NCBI GenBank assembly: GCA_020430865.1
Contig: JAGQIY010000508.1
Span: 1-21,172 of the forward strand
DNA: 21,172 nt
DNA from: Myxococcales bacterium
GTDB lineage: Bacteria > Myxococcota > Polyangia > Polyangiales > Polyangiaceae
Reading direction: 5' to 3'
A program made the position numbers and the translations under genes. The notes below the pieces were generated by a model. The model did not search any database. It saw nothing but the letters and a program-made list of their open reading frames with translations, and was not told where the DNA came from. Positions 14,285 through 21,172 of the stretch are shown one piece after another (positions within the stretch are counted from its first letter, which is position 1; every line of letters starts with the position of its first letter).

Positions 14285-16657
14285 TCAGTTCGCCGACAGC
14301 TGGAAGCGCGCCAAGCCGACCGAGGGCACCGCGGAAGCGATATCGCCGGCGCCGTAGATGGTGCCGCCGATCCAGAGCCCCTGAGCGCCCAGGCTCACGC
14401 TGTTCGCGCTGATGGATCCTAGCCCGCCCCCTAGCGCGCGGAATCGTTTGCCCTCGTAGATGAAGGCTCCCATGCCGCTCGCGTCATCGAGGTCGGCCGC
14501 GCCCACGAGCAGCAATCCGCCTCCTGGGATCGGCAGGATGTCGTTGAACGAGTAGCCAGGATCGGGGGTGAGGTTGCTCCCCGAAGTCGCCAGCTCCTGC
14601 CACGTCGAACCGTCGAACGCGCCGAGCAGGTAGGCACCGTTGCCCTCGTCATAGCAGCTCGCATAGACGGTGCCGCCGCTCACCGCGAGCGCCAGCACCT
14701 GGCCAGGCATGCCGTCGCCCAGGGTCTGCCAGCTACCCGAGTGGTAGCGCGCGATGCGGTTCGCTTCGAGACTGCCGATGTGGGTGAAGGCGCCTGCCAC
14801 GATGACGTCGCCGCCGTCGTCGAAGGCGAACTCGCTGATCGGACCGTCGAGCTGGTCTTCGAGAGTCGTCAGCGTCGTCCCATCCCAGGTGGCGAGATAG
14901 CCAGTTTGCCCCATGCCTGCGATCCAGAGCGTGTCATCGGGAGCGTGAGCCAGGCCCATGATTGGAGCTAGCTTCTCGCTTCCGAGCGCGGAGACCAGCG
15001 CCCCCGCCTCGTTCGTGAGCACTTGCCCCTCGGCGTCCCCCGCTTCCGGGAAGACCATGCAGCCGACTGCGAGCTCGCCACTGCTACTCACCGAGAGACC
15101 TGGACAGTACGCGTCGCGCGGTAGCGTATCCGTGAGGTTCTCCCAGCCGCTCGAGGTGTAGTGAACCACGCGCCCCACCGCAGGCTTCCCGGCGACGTGC
15201 GTGAACGTGCCAAGGCCATACACCTCAGTGCAACCGGCGCCGCCGGTTGTCATCAGGTCGAGTGAGCCCCCAATCCCCAGTCCGCCGTCGCCGACCGCGT
15301 GCCAGGCCATGGCGTCGCGGCGGATGATCGACTGCGACAGGACGCCGCCCATGCCCGCGAAGCTTCCACCGAGGAGCAAACCAGACTGCGTCTGTACGAT
15401 GCGTTGCTGGCCCATGTCCCAGGCGGCGCCCGGTCCTTCGTCGCCGCACACGACCTGGTTGAACCAAGGGCTCGCTGCACCCCCTCCCGCGTCCAGCGCC
15501 TGCCACGTCGAGCCGTCCCAGCGCGCCGCGGAACGCGTCTCGACGCTGCCACTCTGATCCTGCTTCCCACCGGCGCTGTTGAAGCAACCGACCACGTCGA
15601 TCACCCCATCGTGCTCCACCAGATCGCTGACCACGCCGCGGGTCGCGTACTGAGCCAACCCTCCCCCGACGATTTGCCACGCGGAACCGTCCCACCGGGC
15701 CAGTCCGCCAGCTTCGTCGAGGCTGCCCAGCGCGCCACCTGCGTAGAGCTCCCCGCCAGAGGCACGCCGCAGCGCGTAGACCAGAAACGCCGACGGGTAG
15801 TCGTATGCAGTCCACTGCGCGCCGTCGTAGCCCGCCGCCTTCTGCGCCGCGATCCCGCCGAGGTTGCCAAATCCACCAGCCACCAGCAGCTCGCCGTCAC
15901 TGACGCTCAGGTCGTAGACCGGACCGTCCGCGGCGCCCCCAGGAGGCGTCGTCCAGGAGAGCCCGTCCCAAACCGCGAGGTTCGACACCGTGGGCGTCCC
16001 GGCCAGCTCGAAGGCGCCAGCGACCCACAGCGCGCCGGAGTACCAGGCCAGCCGCCGCACTCGACCCTTGAAGGAACCGATCGACGTCAGGCCGGAGCCG
16101 CTGTCCACCCAGACCTCGCCGTCCCGTTCACCGAACGAGTCGTTGGTGGCCAGCGCGAGCGCGCCGTCGTCCGCGATCCCCACGGCGCTGAAGCCATCCT
16201 CCGGCGCTGGCAACTCCCAAGCGCTGCGCGCGTCCGTCCACGCGCTGCCGTCCCAGCGCATCAACGGAGGCACCGCCGCCCCCTCGAAGGAGTCGAAGGC
16301 CCCAGCAACCACCCAGCTTCCGTCGACGTCGCGCGCCATGTCGTAGACGACCGGAGCGTTTCCGTACTTGTGACCGAATCCGGGGATCGTGAAGCGCGAG
16401 TCCCACGTTCCGCTCGCGAGTCCGCTCGCGTCGACGGTCGCGCAGGCGTCTCCCGCACCAGCGGCTCCGGCGACGCCGCCGCTGCCGCCACCAGCAGCCC
16501 CTGCGCTGCCGGCGACGCCTGCACTGCCCCCGCCGCCCAGCCCCGCCGTGCCCCCCGCACCCCCCGTTTCCGCGAGGGAAGAAGACGGTTCAGCGTCGCT
16601 GCCACAGGCGGTGAGCAACAAGACGAGGGAGCAGACAGAGGCAGTGCGGAAGGTCAT
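14285..16657 (-). CDS. Large lipoprotein with beta-propeller-like WDG repeats
   Basis: 790 residues from ATG 16657; 21 more residues are open upstream but would displace the signal peptide. The signal ends in LLLTAC (Cys18), a textbook lipobox. A Gly/Ala/Ser linker spans residues 31-69. The rest is built of units of about 50-80 residues, each with a short 'LARWDGSAWQIV' block; I count ten versions (for example LAVWDGLSWTTP, AARWDGSTWQAL, IARYHSGSWQTL, LGAFDGSTWQEL). Each is preceded by a 'DGELLVAGGF..LGG' strand pair. This is the texture of a Kelch-like or multi-blade beta-propeller, probably one or two propellers, on the outer membrane or periplasmic face. No enzymatic motif is seen. It is divergent from the double-HTH regulator at 16752, so the 94-bp gap between them holds both promoters. 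Confidence 0.85.
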   Translation of the reverse strand: MTFRTASVCSLVLLLTACGSDAEPSSSLAETGGAGGTAGLGGGGSAGVAGSAGAAGGGSGGVAGAAGAGDACATVDASGLASGTWDSRFTIPGFGHKYGNAPVVYDMARDVDGSWVVAGAFDSFEGAAVPPLMRWDGSAWTDARSAWELPAPEDGFSAVGIADDGALALATNDSFGERDGEVWVDSGSGLTSIGSFKGRVRRLAWYSGALWVAGAFELAGTPTVSNLAVWDGLSWTTPPGGAADGPVYDLSVSDGELLVAGGFGNLGGIAAQKAAGYDGAQWTAYDYPSAFLVYALRRASGGELYAGGALGSLDEAGGLARWDGSAWQIVGGGLAQYATRGVVSDLVEHDGVIDVVGCFNSAGGKQDQSGSVETRSAARWDGSTWQALDAGGGAASPWFNQVVCGDEGPGAAWDMGQQRIVQTQSGLLLGGSFAGMGGVLSQSIIRRDAMAWHAVGDGGLGIGGSLDLMTTGGAGCTEVYGLGTFTHVAGKPAVGRVVHYTSSGWENLTDTLPRDAYCPGLSVSSSGELAVGCMVFPEAGDAEGQVLTNEAGALVSALGSEKLAPIMGLAHAPDDTLWIAGMGQTGYLATWDGTTLTTLEDQLDGPISEFAFDDGGDVIVAGAFTHIGSLEANRIARYHSGSWQTLGDGMPGQVLALAVSGGTVYASCYDEGNGAYLLGAFDGSTWQELATSGSNLTPDPGYSFNDILPIPGGGLLLVGAADLDDASGMGAFIYEGKRFRALGGGLGSISANSVSLGAQGLWIGGTIYGAGDIASAVPSVGLARFQLSAN

Positions 16658-16722
16658 GGCGTGAGCATGACGTCCCGTGCGCGGCTGCGGTAGCGCGAGA
16701 ATGCACAAACCGCCTGGCATTG

Positions 16723-16740
16723 ATGCACCAAAACGTGCAT
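16723..16740 (+). promoter_or_regulatory. Inverted repeat in the regulator promoter
   Basis: ATGCAC-CAAAAC-GTGCAT has perfect 6-bp arms with a 6-base centre. A third ATGCAC half-site is at 16701-16706. It lies 12 bp before the start codon of the HTH regulator and overlaps the 17-bp palindrome at 16738 by three bases, so it may belong to the same operator region. Confidence 0.55.
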
Positions 16741-16754
16741 ATCTGACAGATATG
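16738..16754 (+). promoter_or_regulatory. Perfect 17-bp palindrome over the regulator start codon
   Basis: CATATCTG-A-CAGATATG has 8-bp perfect arms around one central A, and the last three bases are the ATG of the downstream gene. AT-rich dyads of this length are unusual in this GC-rich sequence. XRE-type regulators often repress themselves from such sites, so autorepression is the simplest reading; a role for the divergent lipoprotein gene is also possible. Confidence 0.6.
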
Positions 16755-17756
16755 GACTACCTGCAGCTGTCCAGAGAGTTCCTCCGCGCGCTGCGCGGCG
16801 GCCGCTCCCAGACCGCATTCAGCCGTCGCCTCGGCTACACCACCAACGTCGCCTATGGCTGGGAGTCAGGTCGGCGGGCCCCGAACACGAGCGAGGTGCT
16901 TCGCGCTGCCGAACGCCTGCGCATCGACGTGTCCGGGGTCTTCGAGCGCTTCTTTCACCCAAGTCCGCCCCCCGAGCTCAGTCAGTTCGAGGCGACCAGT
17001 CCCGAGTTCGTGGCCGCCGTGCTGCGCGCGATGCGAGGGACGAGCTCCATGCAGTCGATCGCGGAGCGCGTGGGTCTGAGCAGGCCCGCCGTCAGCCGCA
17101 TCCTCGCGGCAAAGACCGAGGTGCGACTCCCGACCTTCTTTCGCCTGGTGGACGTGCTCACGCGAAGACTGCTCGACCTGCTCTCGGACCTCGTCGACGT
17201 GAGCCAGCTGCCTGCGGCGGGTGAGGAGTGGCAACGCATCGAGGCGCTGCGCCGCCTTGCGGTCGAGAACCCGCTGTCCGAAGCGGTGCCGCGATTCTTG
17301 GAGCTCGACGCGTATGCCGCGGCCGCCAAGCACTCCCCCGGCTGGATCGCGGAGCGCATGGGGATCTCGCTGGCAGACGAGGAGCGCACCCTCGCAGACC
17401 TGGAGCTAGCCGGCATCGTTCGCTGGGACGGCAGCCACTGGCGGCTCGAGAAGCAGCGCTCGATCGACACGACACGGAATCCGGAGACCGGGCGGCGCCT
17501 GCTGGAGTACTGGACCGAACGCGGGCGAACGCGCATCGCCAACGCTGGGGACGGCCGCTTCTCCTACCTGGTCTTTGGCTGCGACGAACCCACCCTGACG
17601 GCGATCAACGACCTGAGGTTGCGCTTCTATCGTGAGATGCGCGCCCTGGTGGCGTCGGCTCCCAGCGCCACCCGGGTGATGGTGGCGACGGTCCACCTCT
17701 TCCCACTCGACGTCGGCATGAGCGACGTCCCGGACCCGGGGTCGCGTCCTAGCTGA
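16752..17756 (+). CDS. Transcriptional regulator with two HTH units and DUF4423-like C-terminus
   Basis: 334 residues from ATG 16752, which ends the palindrome. Residues 7-60 are an XRE-type helix-turn-helix (RSQTAFSRRLGYTTNVAYGWESGRRAPNTSEVL). Residues 88-140 form a second HTH (QSIAERVGLSRPAVSRILAAKTEVRLPTFFRL). Residues 160-232 look like a winged helix (PGWIAERMGISLADEERTLADLELAGIVRWDGSHWRL). Residues 240-320 end in VMVATVHLFPLD, as in the DUF4423/TIGR02147 group of regulators. That group usually has one N-terminal HTH, so the tandem is notable. The neighbouring beta-propeller lipoprotein gene is transcribed away from it and is the likeliest target besides itself. Its end overlaps the convergent HxlR gene by 8 bp. 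Confidence 0.85.
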   Translation: MDYLQLSREFLRALRGGRSQTAFSRRLGYTTNVAYGWESGRRAPNTSEVLRAAERLRIDVSGVFERFFHPSPPPELSQFEATSPEFVAAVLRAMRGTSSMQSIAERVGLSRPAVSRILAAKTEVRLPTFFRLVDVLTRRLLDLLSDLVDVSQLPAAGEEWQRIEALRRLAVENPLSEAVPRFLELDAYAAAAKHSPGWIAERMGISLADEERTLADLELAGIVRWDGSHWRLEKQRSIDTTRNPETGRRLLEYWTERGRTRIANAGDGRFSYLVFGCDEPTLTAINDLRLRFYREMRALVASAPSATRVMVATVHLFPLDVGMSDVPDPGSRPS

Positions 17757-18282
17757 GCTTCTTCTTTCCTCGCGGCTTACGCTGCCCCTCGGCTTGGACG
17801 CGCTCGAAGGCTCGATCGAGCTCCTGAAGCACTGAACGGGCGCCGGGCTTTCGCACCGCGTCCAGGTGGATCACCCGCAGCTCGTCCATGAACGCGCTCC
17901 ACAGCTCCGGTCCGCCTTCCTCGAGCAACCGCGCCCGAATAGCGAGCTCGTCGCTGACCGCCAGGTGACGCACACCCCAGGCACCGAGCTGCGCGAACAC
18001 CGGCACCAGCTGGATGGACTTCTCCGTGAGGCTGTAGATGGCCTTCTGCTTGTGGCTTGGATCGCCACGCTGCGAGATCATCCCCAGCTCCAGCAAGTGC
18101 TTCAACCGCGCGGCGAGTATGTTGGAGGCGATGCCTTCCAGGGAGTTCGCCAACAGCTCACGAAAGTGCCGACGGCTCCCGAACATCATGTCGCGCAGGA
18201 TGATCAGGCTCCAGCGATCTCCGAACACTTCGAGAGACAGATTGATGGGGCAACCGGATCGGCCTTGGTGACTCTTGGGCAT
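17749..18282 (-). CDS. HxlR-family transcriptional regulator
   Basis: 177 residues from ATG 18282; the frame is open up to 18375, but the family's N-terminus begins close to CPI. Residues 10-100 are the MarR-like winged helix of HxlR proteins: GCPINLSLEVFGDRWSLIILRDMMFG, FRELLANSLEGIASNILAARLKHLLELGMI, then the wing GDPSHKQKAIYSLTEKS. Cys11 is the conserved Cys that serves as redox sensor in some members (HypR, QorR). Residues 100-177 are longer than the usual HxlR tail and end in a basic KPRGKKKLS. Its target is unknown; no oxidoreductase gene is adjacent. The next gene upstream (18551, plus) is divergent, so the 268-bp gap could hold its operator, though no clear palindrome was found there. 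Confidence 0.92.
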   Translation of the reverse strand: MPKSHQGRSGCPINLSLEVFGDRWSLIILRDMMFGSRRHFRELLANSLEGIASNILAARLKHLLELGMISQRGDPSHKQKAIYSLTEKSIQLVPVFAQLGAWGVRHLAVSDELAIRARLLEEGGPELWSAFMDELRVIHLDAVRKPGARSVLQELDRAFERVQAEGQRKPRGKKKLS

Positions 18283-18550
18283 GGGGGCTGAGTGGATCTT
18301 GGACCGGGCTCGGGGGTGAGGTGCGGCGAAAGCTCCCCGTGGCTCGCTCGCCGAAGCGCCGTCGCTCAGGTGCATTCTGCAAGCAGATCAGCCAGTCGAC
18401 CACGGATTGCGCGGGGCAACCTGGGCGCCAGGCCAGCCCGGGAGCCAAGCTTCTTCTGCAAGAGCGACGGGACTAGCGGATCGCGCGCGCAGGCGTCATG
18501 GACCCTGGAGCGCGCAGGTCACATCCTCTGCACGCGCCCCGTAGCGACAC

Positions 18551-19510
18551 ATGCCTTTGAGAATCGCAGCTCTTCTCGCAGTGCTCGGACTGCTCGCCAG
18601 CGGCTGCGAGCGTGAGGACTCGGATGCCAAGCGTGAGCCGCGAAGGGCCACGCGCATCACGATTCAGTCGCTGCTCGAGCCTCAGACCAAGAAGCGGCGG
18701 CAGGGTGGCCTCGACGCAACCTTCTACGTCACCGCCGATACCCACTTCGGCTACGGTGTCCCCAAGGACGCGCCGGGGAGTCGCAACGTGCTGACGAACC
18801 CGCTGGGCATCGAGAAGACGCATCGGGTCGCACGCGCGGCGATGGACAGGCTCCCAGGGCGCCCCTACCCGGGCAACCTGGGCGGCGAGGTCGGCACCCC
18901 GCTCGGCGTGCTCATCGCGGGCGATCTCACGGAGAGCGGGCAACCCGAGCAATGGAGCGCACTCCTCGAGTACTACGGTTCCTCGAGCAAGCTTCCGATG
19001 TACGAGGGCGTGGGGAATCACGACTTCTGGGACATCCGTCAGCGCGCCATCGAGCGTCGCGGAGCGCTCTGGTACTCCTGGGACTGGGGTGATCTCCACG
19101 TCGTTTGCTTGGGTGAGGCCCCCGACTCCAAGACCCTGGCGTGGCTCGAGAAGGACCTGGCCGGCATCGAGAGGGACGTCCCGGTAGTGATGTTCTTGCA
19201 CTTCCCGTTCGAGGGACCCTACTCGGACACCTGGTTCACCCGCGACAAGTACGACGACAAGCTGTTCGCGGCGATCCAGGGCTACTCGGTGATCGCCTTC
19301 TTCCACGGCCACTATCACGGCAGCGGGCGCTACCAATGGCGGGGCTACGACGTCTACAACGTCGGCTCCGCCAAGCACCGCTGGCACAGCTTTGCCGTGG
19401 CTCGAGTCACGGACACGGAGCTGTCCGTCGCTTCCTGGAACTACGATAGAAGCGCCTGGGACTGGTGGCACAAGAAGACCTACCGCCGGTCCTCACCCCC
19501 GCAGGAATAG
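18551..19510 (+). CDS. Calcineurin-like phosphoesterase lipoprotein
   Basis: 319 residues. The signal ends in LLASGC (Cys19), a good lipobox. The metallophosphoesterase motifs come in order: DTH (63-65), GDLTESG (124-130), GNHD (155-158), HFPF (His217) and GHYHG (253-257). All metal ligands needed for a two-metal site are therefore present. The mature enzyme would be lipid-anchored and face the periplasm or the surface. Phosphodiester or phosphomonoester substrate is unknown. Upstream sequence lacks a clear Shine-Dalgarno, but the lipobox position supports ATG 18551. The charged stretch 20-50 (REDSDAKREPRR) acts as a short linker, unlike the Gly-rich linkers of the other lipoproteins in this window. 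Confidence 0.92.
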   Translation: MPLRIAALLAVLGLLASGCEREDSDAKREPRRATRITIQSLLEPQTKKRRQGGLDATFYVTADTHFGYGVPKDAPGSRNVLTNPLGIEKTHRVARAAMDRLPGRPYPGNLGGEVGTPLGVLIAGDLTESGQPEQWSALLEYYGSSSKLPMYEGVGNHDFWDIRQRAIERRGALWYSWDWGDLHVVCLGEAPDSKTLAWLEKDLAGIERDVPVVMFLHFPFEGPYSDTWFTRDKYDDKLFAAIQGYSVIAFFHGHYHGSGRYQWRGYDVYNVGSAKHRWHSFAVARVTDTELSVASWNYDRSAWDWWHKKTYRRSSPPQE

Positions 19511-19533
19511 CCTGCGACTCCACAGGTCCATAC

Positions 19534-19555
19534 GGATCAGCGCGCTGGCCGATCC
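19534..19555. terminator. Imperfect hairpin between convergent genes
   Basis: GGATCAGC and GCCGATCC pair at 7 of 8 positions (one A-C mismatch) around a 6-base loop. It lies in the 53-bp gap between the stops at 19510 (+) and 19564 (-). Neither side has a T-run, so bidirectional termination is only a possibility. Confidence 0.35.
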
Positions 19556-19563
19556 TCCTGGAA

Positions 19564-20658
19564 TCAGTTCGCGCCGGCGCCCGTCGTGCTCGCGCCGCAG
19601 TCCTTCTCGGAGACCATCTGCACCAGATCCAGGCAGGTGTTGCCGGCGAAGAGGTTGCAGTACCCCGACGCGCACTGCTCGTGCTTGCCCTGTTCGCAAG
19701 GCTCGCCGCCCGCCTGAGCCAGGGTGCACTTGCCCTCCTTGCAGTAGTGGCCGAGCCCACACTGCACATCGAACCCACCGAGCAACTCACACGCTTGGTC
19801 GGGCTCGACCGCGGGCTGACAGGTGCCCTGATACGGCTCCTTGCCGACCTCGACGTCAGCCCGGATATCGCAGTAGAGGCCTGCGCGACAGATCTCGTTG
19901 TTCGGCGCGTTGGCCCCCACCTCACAGTTGGATCCCTGGGGCAACGCAGTCGTGCGTTGACACTTGCCCAGTCCGATGACCTGGAACAACCCACCGCAGC
20001 TCATGTGAACGTTGGGGTCCATCGAGGGACGGCATTCGGAGTCGGTCGAGCAGCTCTCGCCCTGGGTGTTCTGCCCTTGAAAGACCAACCCGCAAGCGCG
20101 GAGGCCATCGAAGTTCTCGAGGAACTGCGACGCGGTGGGCGTACAGATCCCGAGCAGCGTCTGCAGACCGTCCTGACACTGCTGGACGAACTCGGGATGG
20201 TAGGTCGTGGTCGTCGCCGCCACCCGCGCGACTTCGGCGGCACAGTCCGTGAGGTACTTGCTCCTGCAGGCCGCCTGATCGAACTCGAACAGCTGCTCGC
20301 AGCAGGGCTTGGCTGCGTCGCAGTACAGATCGGCCGTGGCGCTACAGAACTCGCTCAAGTCGAGCAGCCCCGCGTCCATTCCCCCATCGGTAGCGCCTCC
20401 CACTCCAGCAGAGGCTCCGGTTCCAGCGCTGCCCGCGCTTCCGCCAGTCGTCCCGGCGCTGCCTCCGGTGGTGCCGCCGCTTCCCCCGGTGCCAGCGCTG
20501 GTGCCGCCAGCGCCAGCGCTGCTTCCTGCGCTTCCTCCGCTAGCCCCTGTTCCCCCGGAGCCCGCGCCGCCTCCCCCAGAGAACTCACTGCCACCACAGG
20601 CAACGACCACCAGCCCACCAAGCAACCCCAGCGTCCCAAGCCTCAAGAACGTCTTCAT
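19564..20658 (-). CDS. Cysteine-rich lipoprotein with long Gly/Ser linker
   Basis: 364 residues from ATG 20658, with GGAGAGAG upstream; 12 further residues are open before it. The signal ends in VVVAC (Cys21), a usable lipobox. Residues 24-95 are nearly pure Gly/Ser/Ala/Thr. Residues 98-364 contain 26 Cys. The first part has a helical texture (FCSATADLYCDAAKPCCEQLF). The second part is made of small knots such as CGLGHYCKEGKCTLA and CASGYCNLFAGNTC, which resemble Dickkopf/EGF-like short disulfide modules. Such proteins are frequent in Polyangiales and lack known functions. An even Cys number in the mature region fits full pairing in an oxidising compartment. No catalytic motif seen. Confidence 0.88.
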   Translation of the reverse strand: MKTFLRLGTLGLLGGLVVVACGGSEFSGGGGAGSGGTGASGGSAGSSAGAGGTSAGTGGSGGTTGGSAGTTGGSAGSAGTGASAGVGGATDGGMDAGLLDLSEFCSATADLYCDAAKPCCEQLFEFDQAACRSKYLTDCAAEVARVAATTTTYHPEFVQQCQDGLQTLLGICTPTASQFLENFDGLRACGLVFQGQNTQGESCSTDSECRPSMDPNVHMSCGGLFQVIGLGKCQRTTALPQGSNCEVGANAPNNEICRAGLYCDIRADVEVGKEPYQGTCQPAVEPDQACELLGGFDVQCGLGHYCKEGKCTLAQAGGEPCEQGKHEQCASGYCNLFAGNTCLDLVQMVSEKDCGASTTGAGAN

Positions 20659-21022
20659 AAGCCGAACTCTCTCCAGTGCTCGCACGACGGCCATGCACCA
20701 TCACGAAACGAGCCAACGCACAGAGATCGGTGGACATCCACCAAATCGAGGAGAACTCATCCCTGCAATCATAGCGTCTGTGGACCTGCCATCACACGCG
20801 CGTCGTGAACCTGCTGCGGTTCGCCGCGGGGCGCTGCACACCGGCTTGCGTGTGGGACCATGTAGGCGATCGGTGAGCGAGAAGGCGCCAGCCATTCGGC
20901 GGGGTTTGTCCATGCGGATAAAGCGTCGGCCTGAGGCGGGCGTGGGCGGACCACCGCCCGAGGCAGCCTCGACTTCAAGCCCGAGGCCTTGCGCCGCTGC
21001 TCGCTCGTGGCACACGGCAGCG
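20659..21022. other. 364-bp intergenic region without a supported gene
   Basis: No reading frame here has both a credible start and protein-like content. A minus-strand frame (20701-21015) is open, but its translation is low-complexity Arg/Pro-rich and overlaps the dyads. Visible structures are the palindrome at 20729-20742, a GC-rich hairpin GGGCGG-ACCA-CCGCCC at 20944-20959 and, next to it, GAGGC-A-GCCTC at 20960-20970. It presumably contains the divergent promoters of the two lipoprotein genes on either side. Confidence 0.5.
20729..20742. promoter_or_regulatory. Palindrome upstream of the Cys-rich lipoprotein gene
   Basis: GGTGGA-CA-TCCACC has 6-bp perfect arms and lies 70 bp before the start at 20658. 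It is operator-like in form, but a dyad this short can occur by chance in GC-rich DNA. Confidence 0.3.
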
Positions 21023-21172
21023 GTGAGACGGTTTGCTCAGCTGGGGTGTCTGATCACGGCCTGTGGCTGCGGGGGCGTGGGAGGGACGGCAACGGCACCT
21101 GCCGGAACCTCACCCCCAAGACCGGCTGCCAGCGTCGCCCCGGTCGCGACCGGGACGTGTCCGGACTGGAAG
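21023..21172 (+). CDS. N-terminus of a lipoprotein (partial, runs off the window)
   Basis: A GTG at 21023 opens a frame that continues to the last base (50 codons). It begins VRRFAQLGCLITACGCGG: two Arg, a short hydrophobic run and the lipobox LITAC (Cys14). It continues with a Pro/Ala/Thr-rich linker (APAGTSPPRPAASVAPVATG). An in-frame ATG at 20912 would add 37 residues and bury the lipobox internally, so the GTG is preferred, although its ribosome site is weak. The function lies beyond the window. Confidence 0.45.
   Translation, partial: MRRFAQLGCLITACGCGGVGGTATAPAGTSPPRPAASVAPVATGTCPDWK

Noticed and set aside
15299..16693. Long open plus-strand frame opposite the propeller lipoprotein
   Set aside because: Arg/Pro-rich shadow translation; the minus strand shows the lipobox and the regular WDG repeats.
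20374..20589. Tandem DNA repeat or CRISPR-like array
   Set aside because: The repetition is simple Gly/Ser/Ala codon use inside a coding frame, with no fixed repeat unit or unique spacers.
19465..20808. Long open plus-strand frame opposite the Cys-rich lipoprotein
   Set aside because: Shadow frame running through the Gly/Ser linker as Ala/Ser-rich sequence; no credible start or domain.
20701..21015. Minus-strand open frame of 104 codons in the last intergenic region
   Set aside because: No ribosome site, composition not protein-like, and it overlaps the dyads that suggest a promoter region.

Overview
The window comes from a GC-rich bacterium, most likely a myxobacterium of the Polyangiales type. 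This is an inference from three things: very high GC with strong third-position bias, several lipoproteins that carry long Gly/Ser/Ala-rich linkers directly after the lipobox, and a type VI secretion (T6SS) accessory cluster of the DUF2169/DUF3540/DUF4150 kind. No tRNA, rRNA, CRISPR array, insertion sequence or integrase was seen.

Region 1 (about 1-8400) is a T6SS spike and cargo-loading island. After a cut-off C-terminus that resembles a PP2C phosphatase (1-120), two minus-strand genes overlap by one base: a small protein with a DUF3467-like stretch (2084-2578) and a 653-residue protein (123-2084). The latter combines two ASH/Hydin-type Ig domains, two hydrophobic segments and a VgrG-needle-like beta-repeat tail. 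Divergent from them, across an AT-rich regulatory patch with a duplicated 20-bp element and a possible sigma-54 promoter, runs a five-gene operon: free-standing pentapeptide-repeat protein, DUF3540 protein, DUF4150 PAAR-like tip, DUF2169-pentapeptide fusion (adaptor candidate) and a VgrG that stops just after its OB-fold. Sheath, baseplate and ClpV genes are absent from the window.

Region 2 (8451-11600) is a ProV-ProW-ProX type glycine betaine/proline ABC transporter. Its binding protein appears tethered to the membrane by an uncleaved N-terminal anchor.

Region 3 (11682-16657) holds an M64 (IgA-peptidase-like) zinc metallopeptidase lipoprotein, translationally coupled to a small exported protein. 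It is followed on the minus strand by an SDR protein with Phe in place of the catalytic Tyr, and by a 790-residue beta-propeller-like lipoprotein.

Region 4 (16658-18282) has a regulator with two XRE-like helix-turn-helix units and a DUF4423-like C-terminus. A perfect 17-bp palindrome covers its start codon. It converges on an HxlR-family regulator.

Region 5 (18551-21172) encodes a calcineurin-like phosphoesterase lipoprotein, a convergent 26-cysteine lipoprotein, and the beginning of another lipoprotein that runs off the window.

The strongest lead is region 1. A shortened VgrG, a DUF3540 protein with needle-like repeats and a separate PAAR-like tip suggest a spike assembled from several polypeptides. 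The divergent ASH/needle protein is a candidate additional spike part or cargo.
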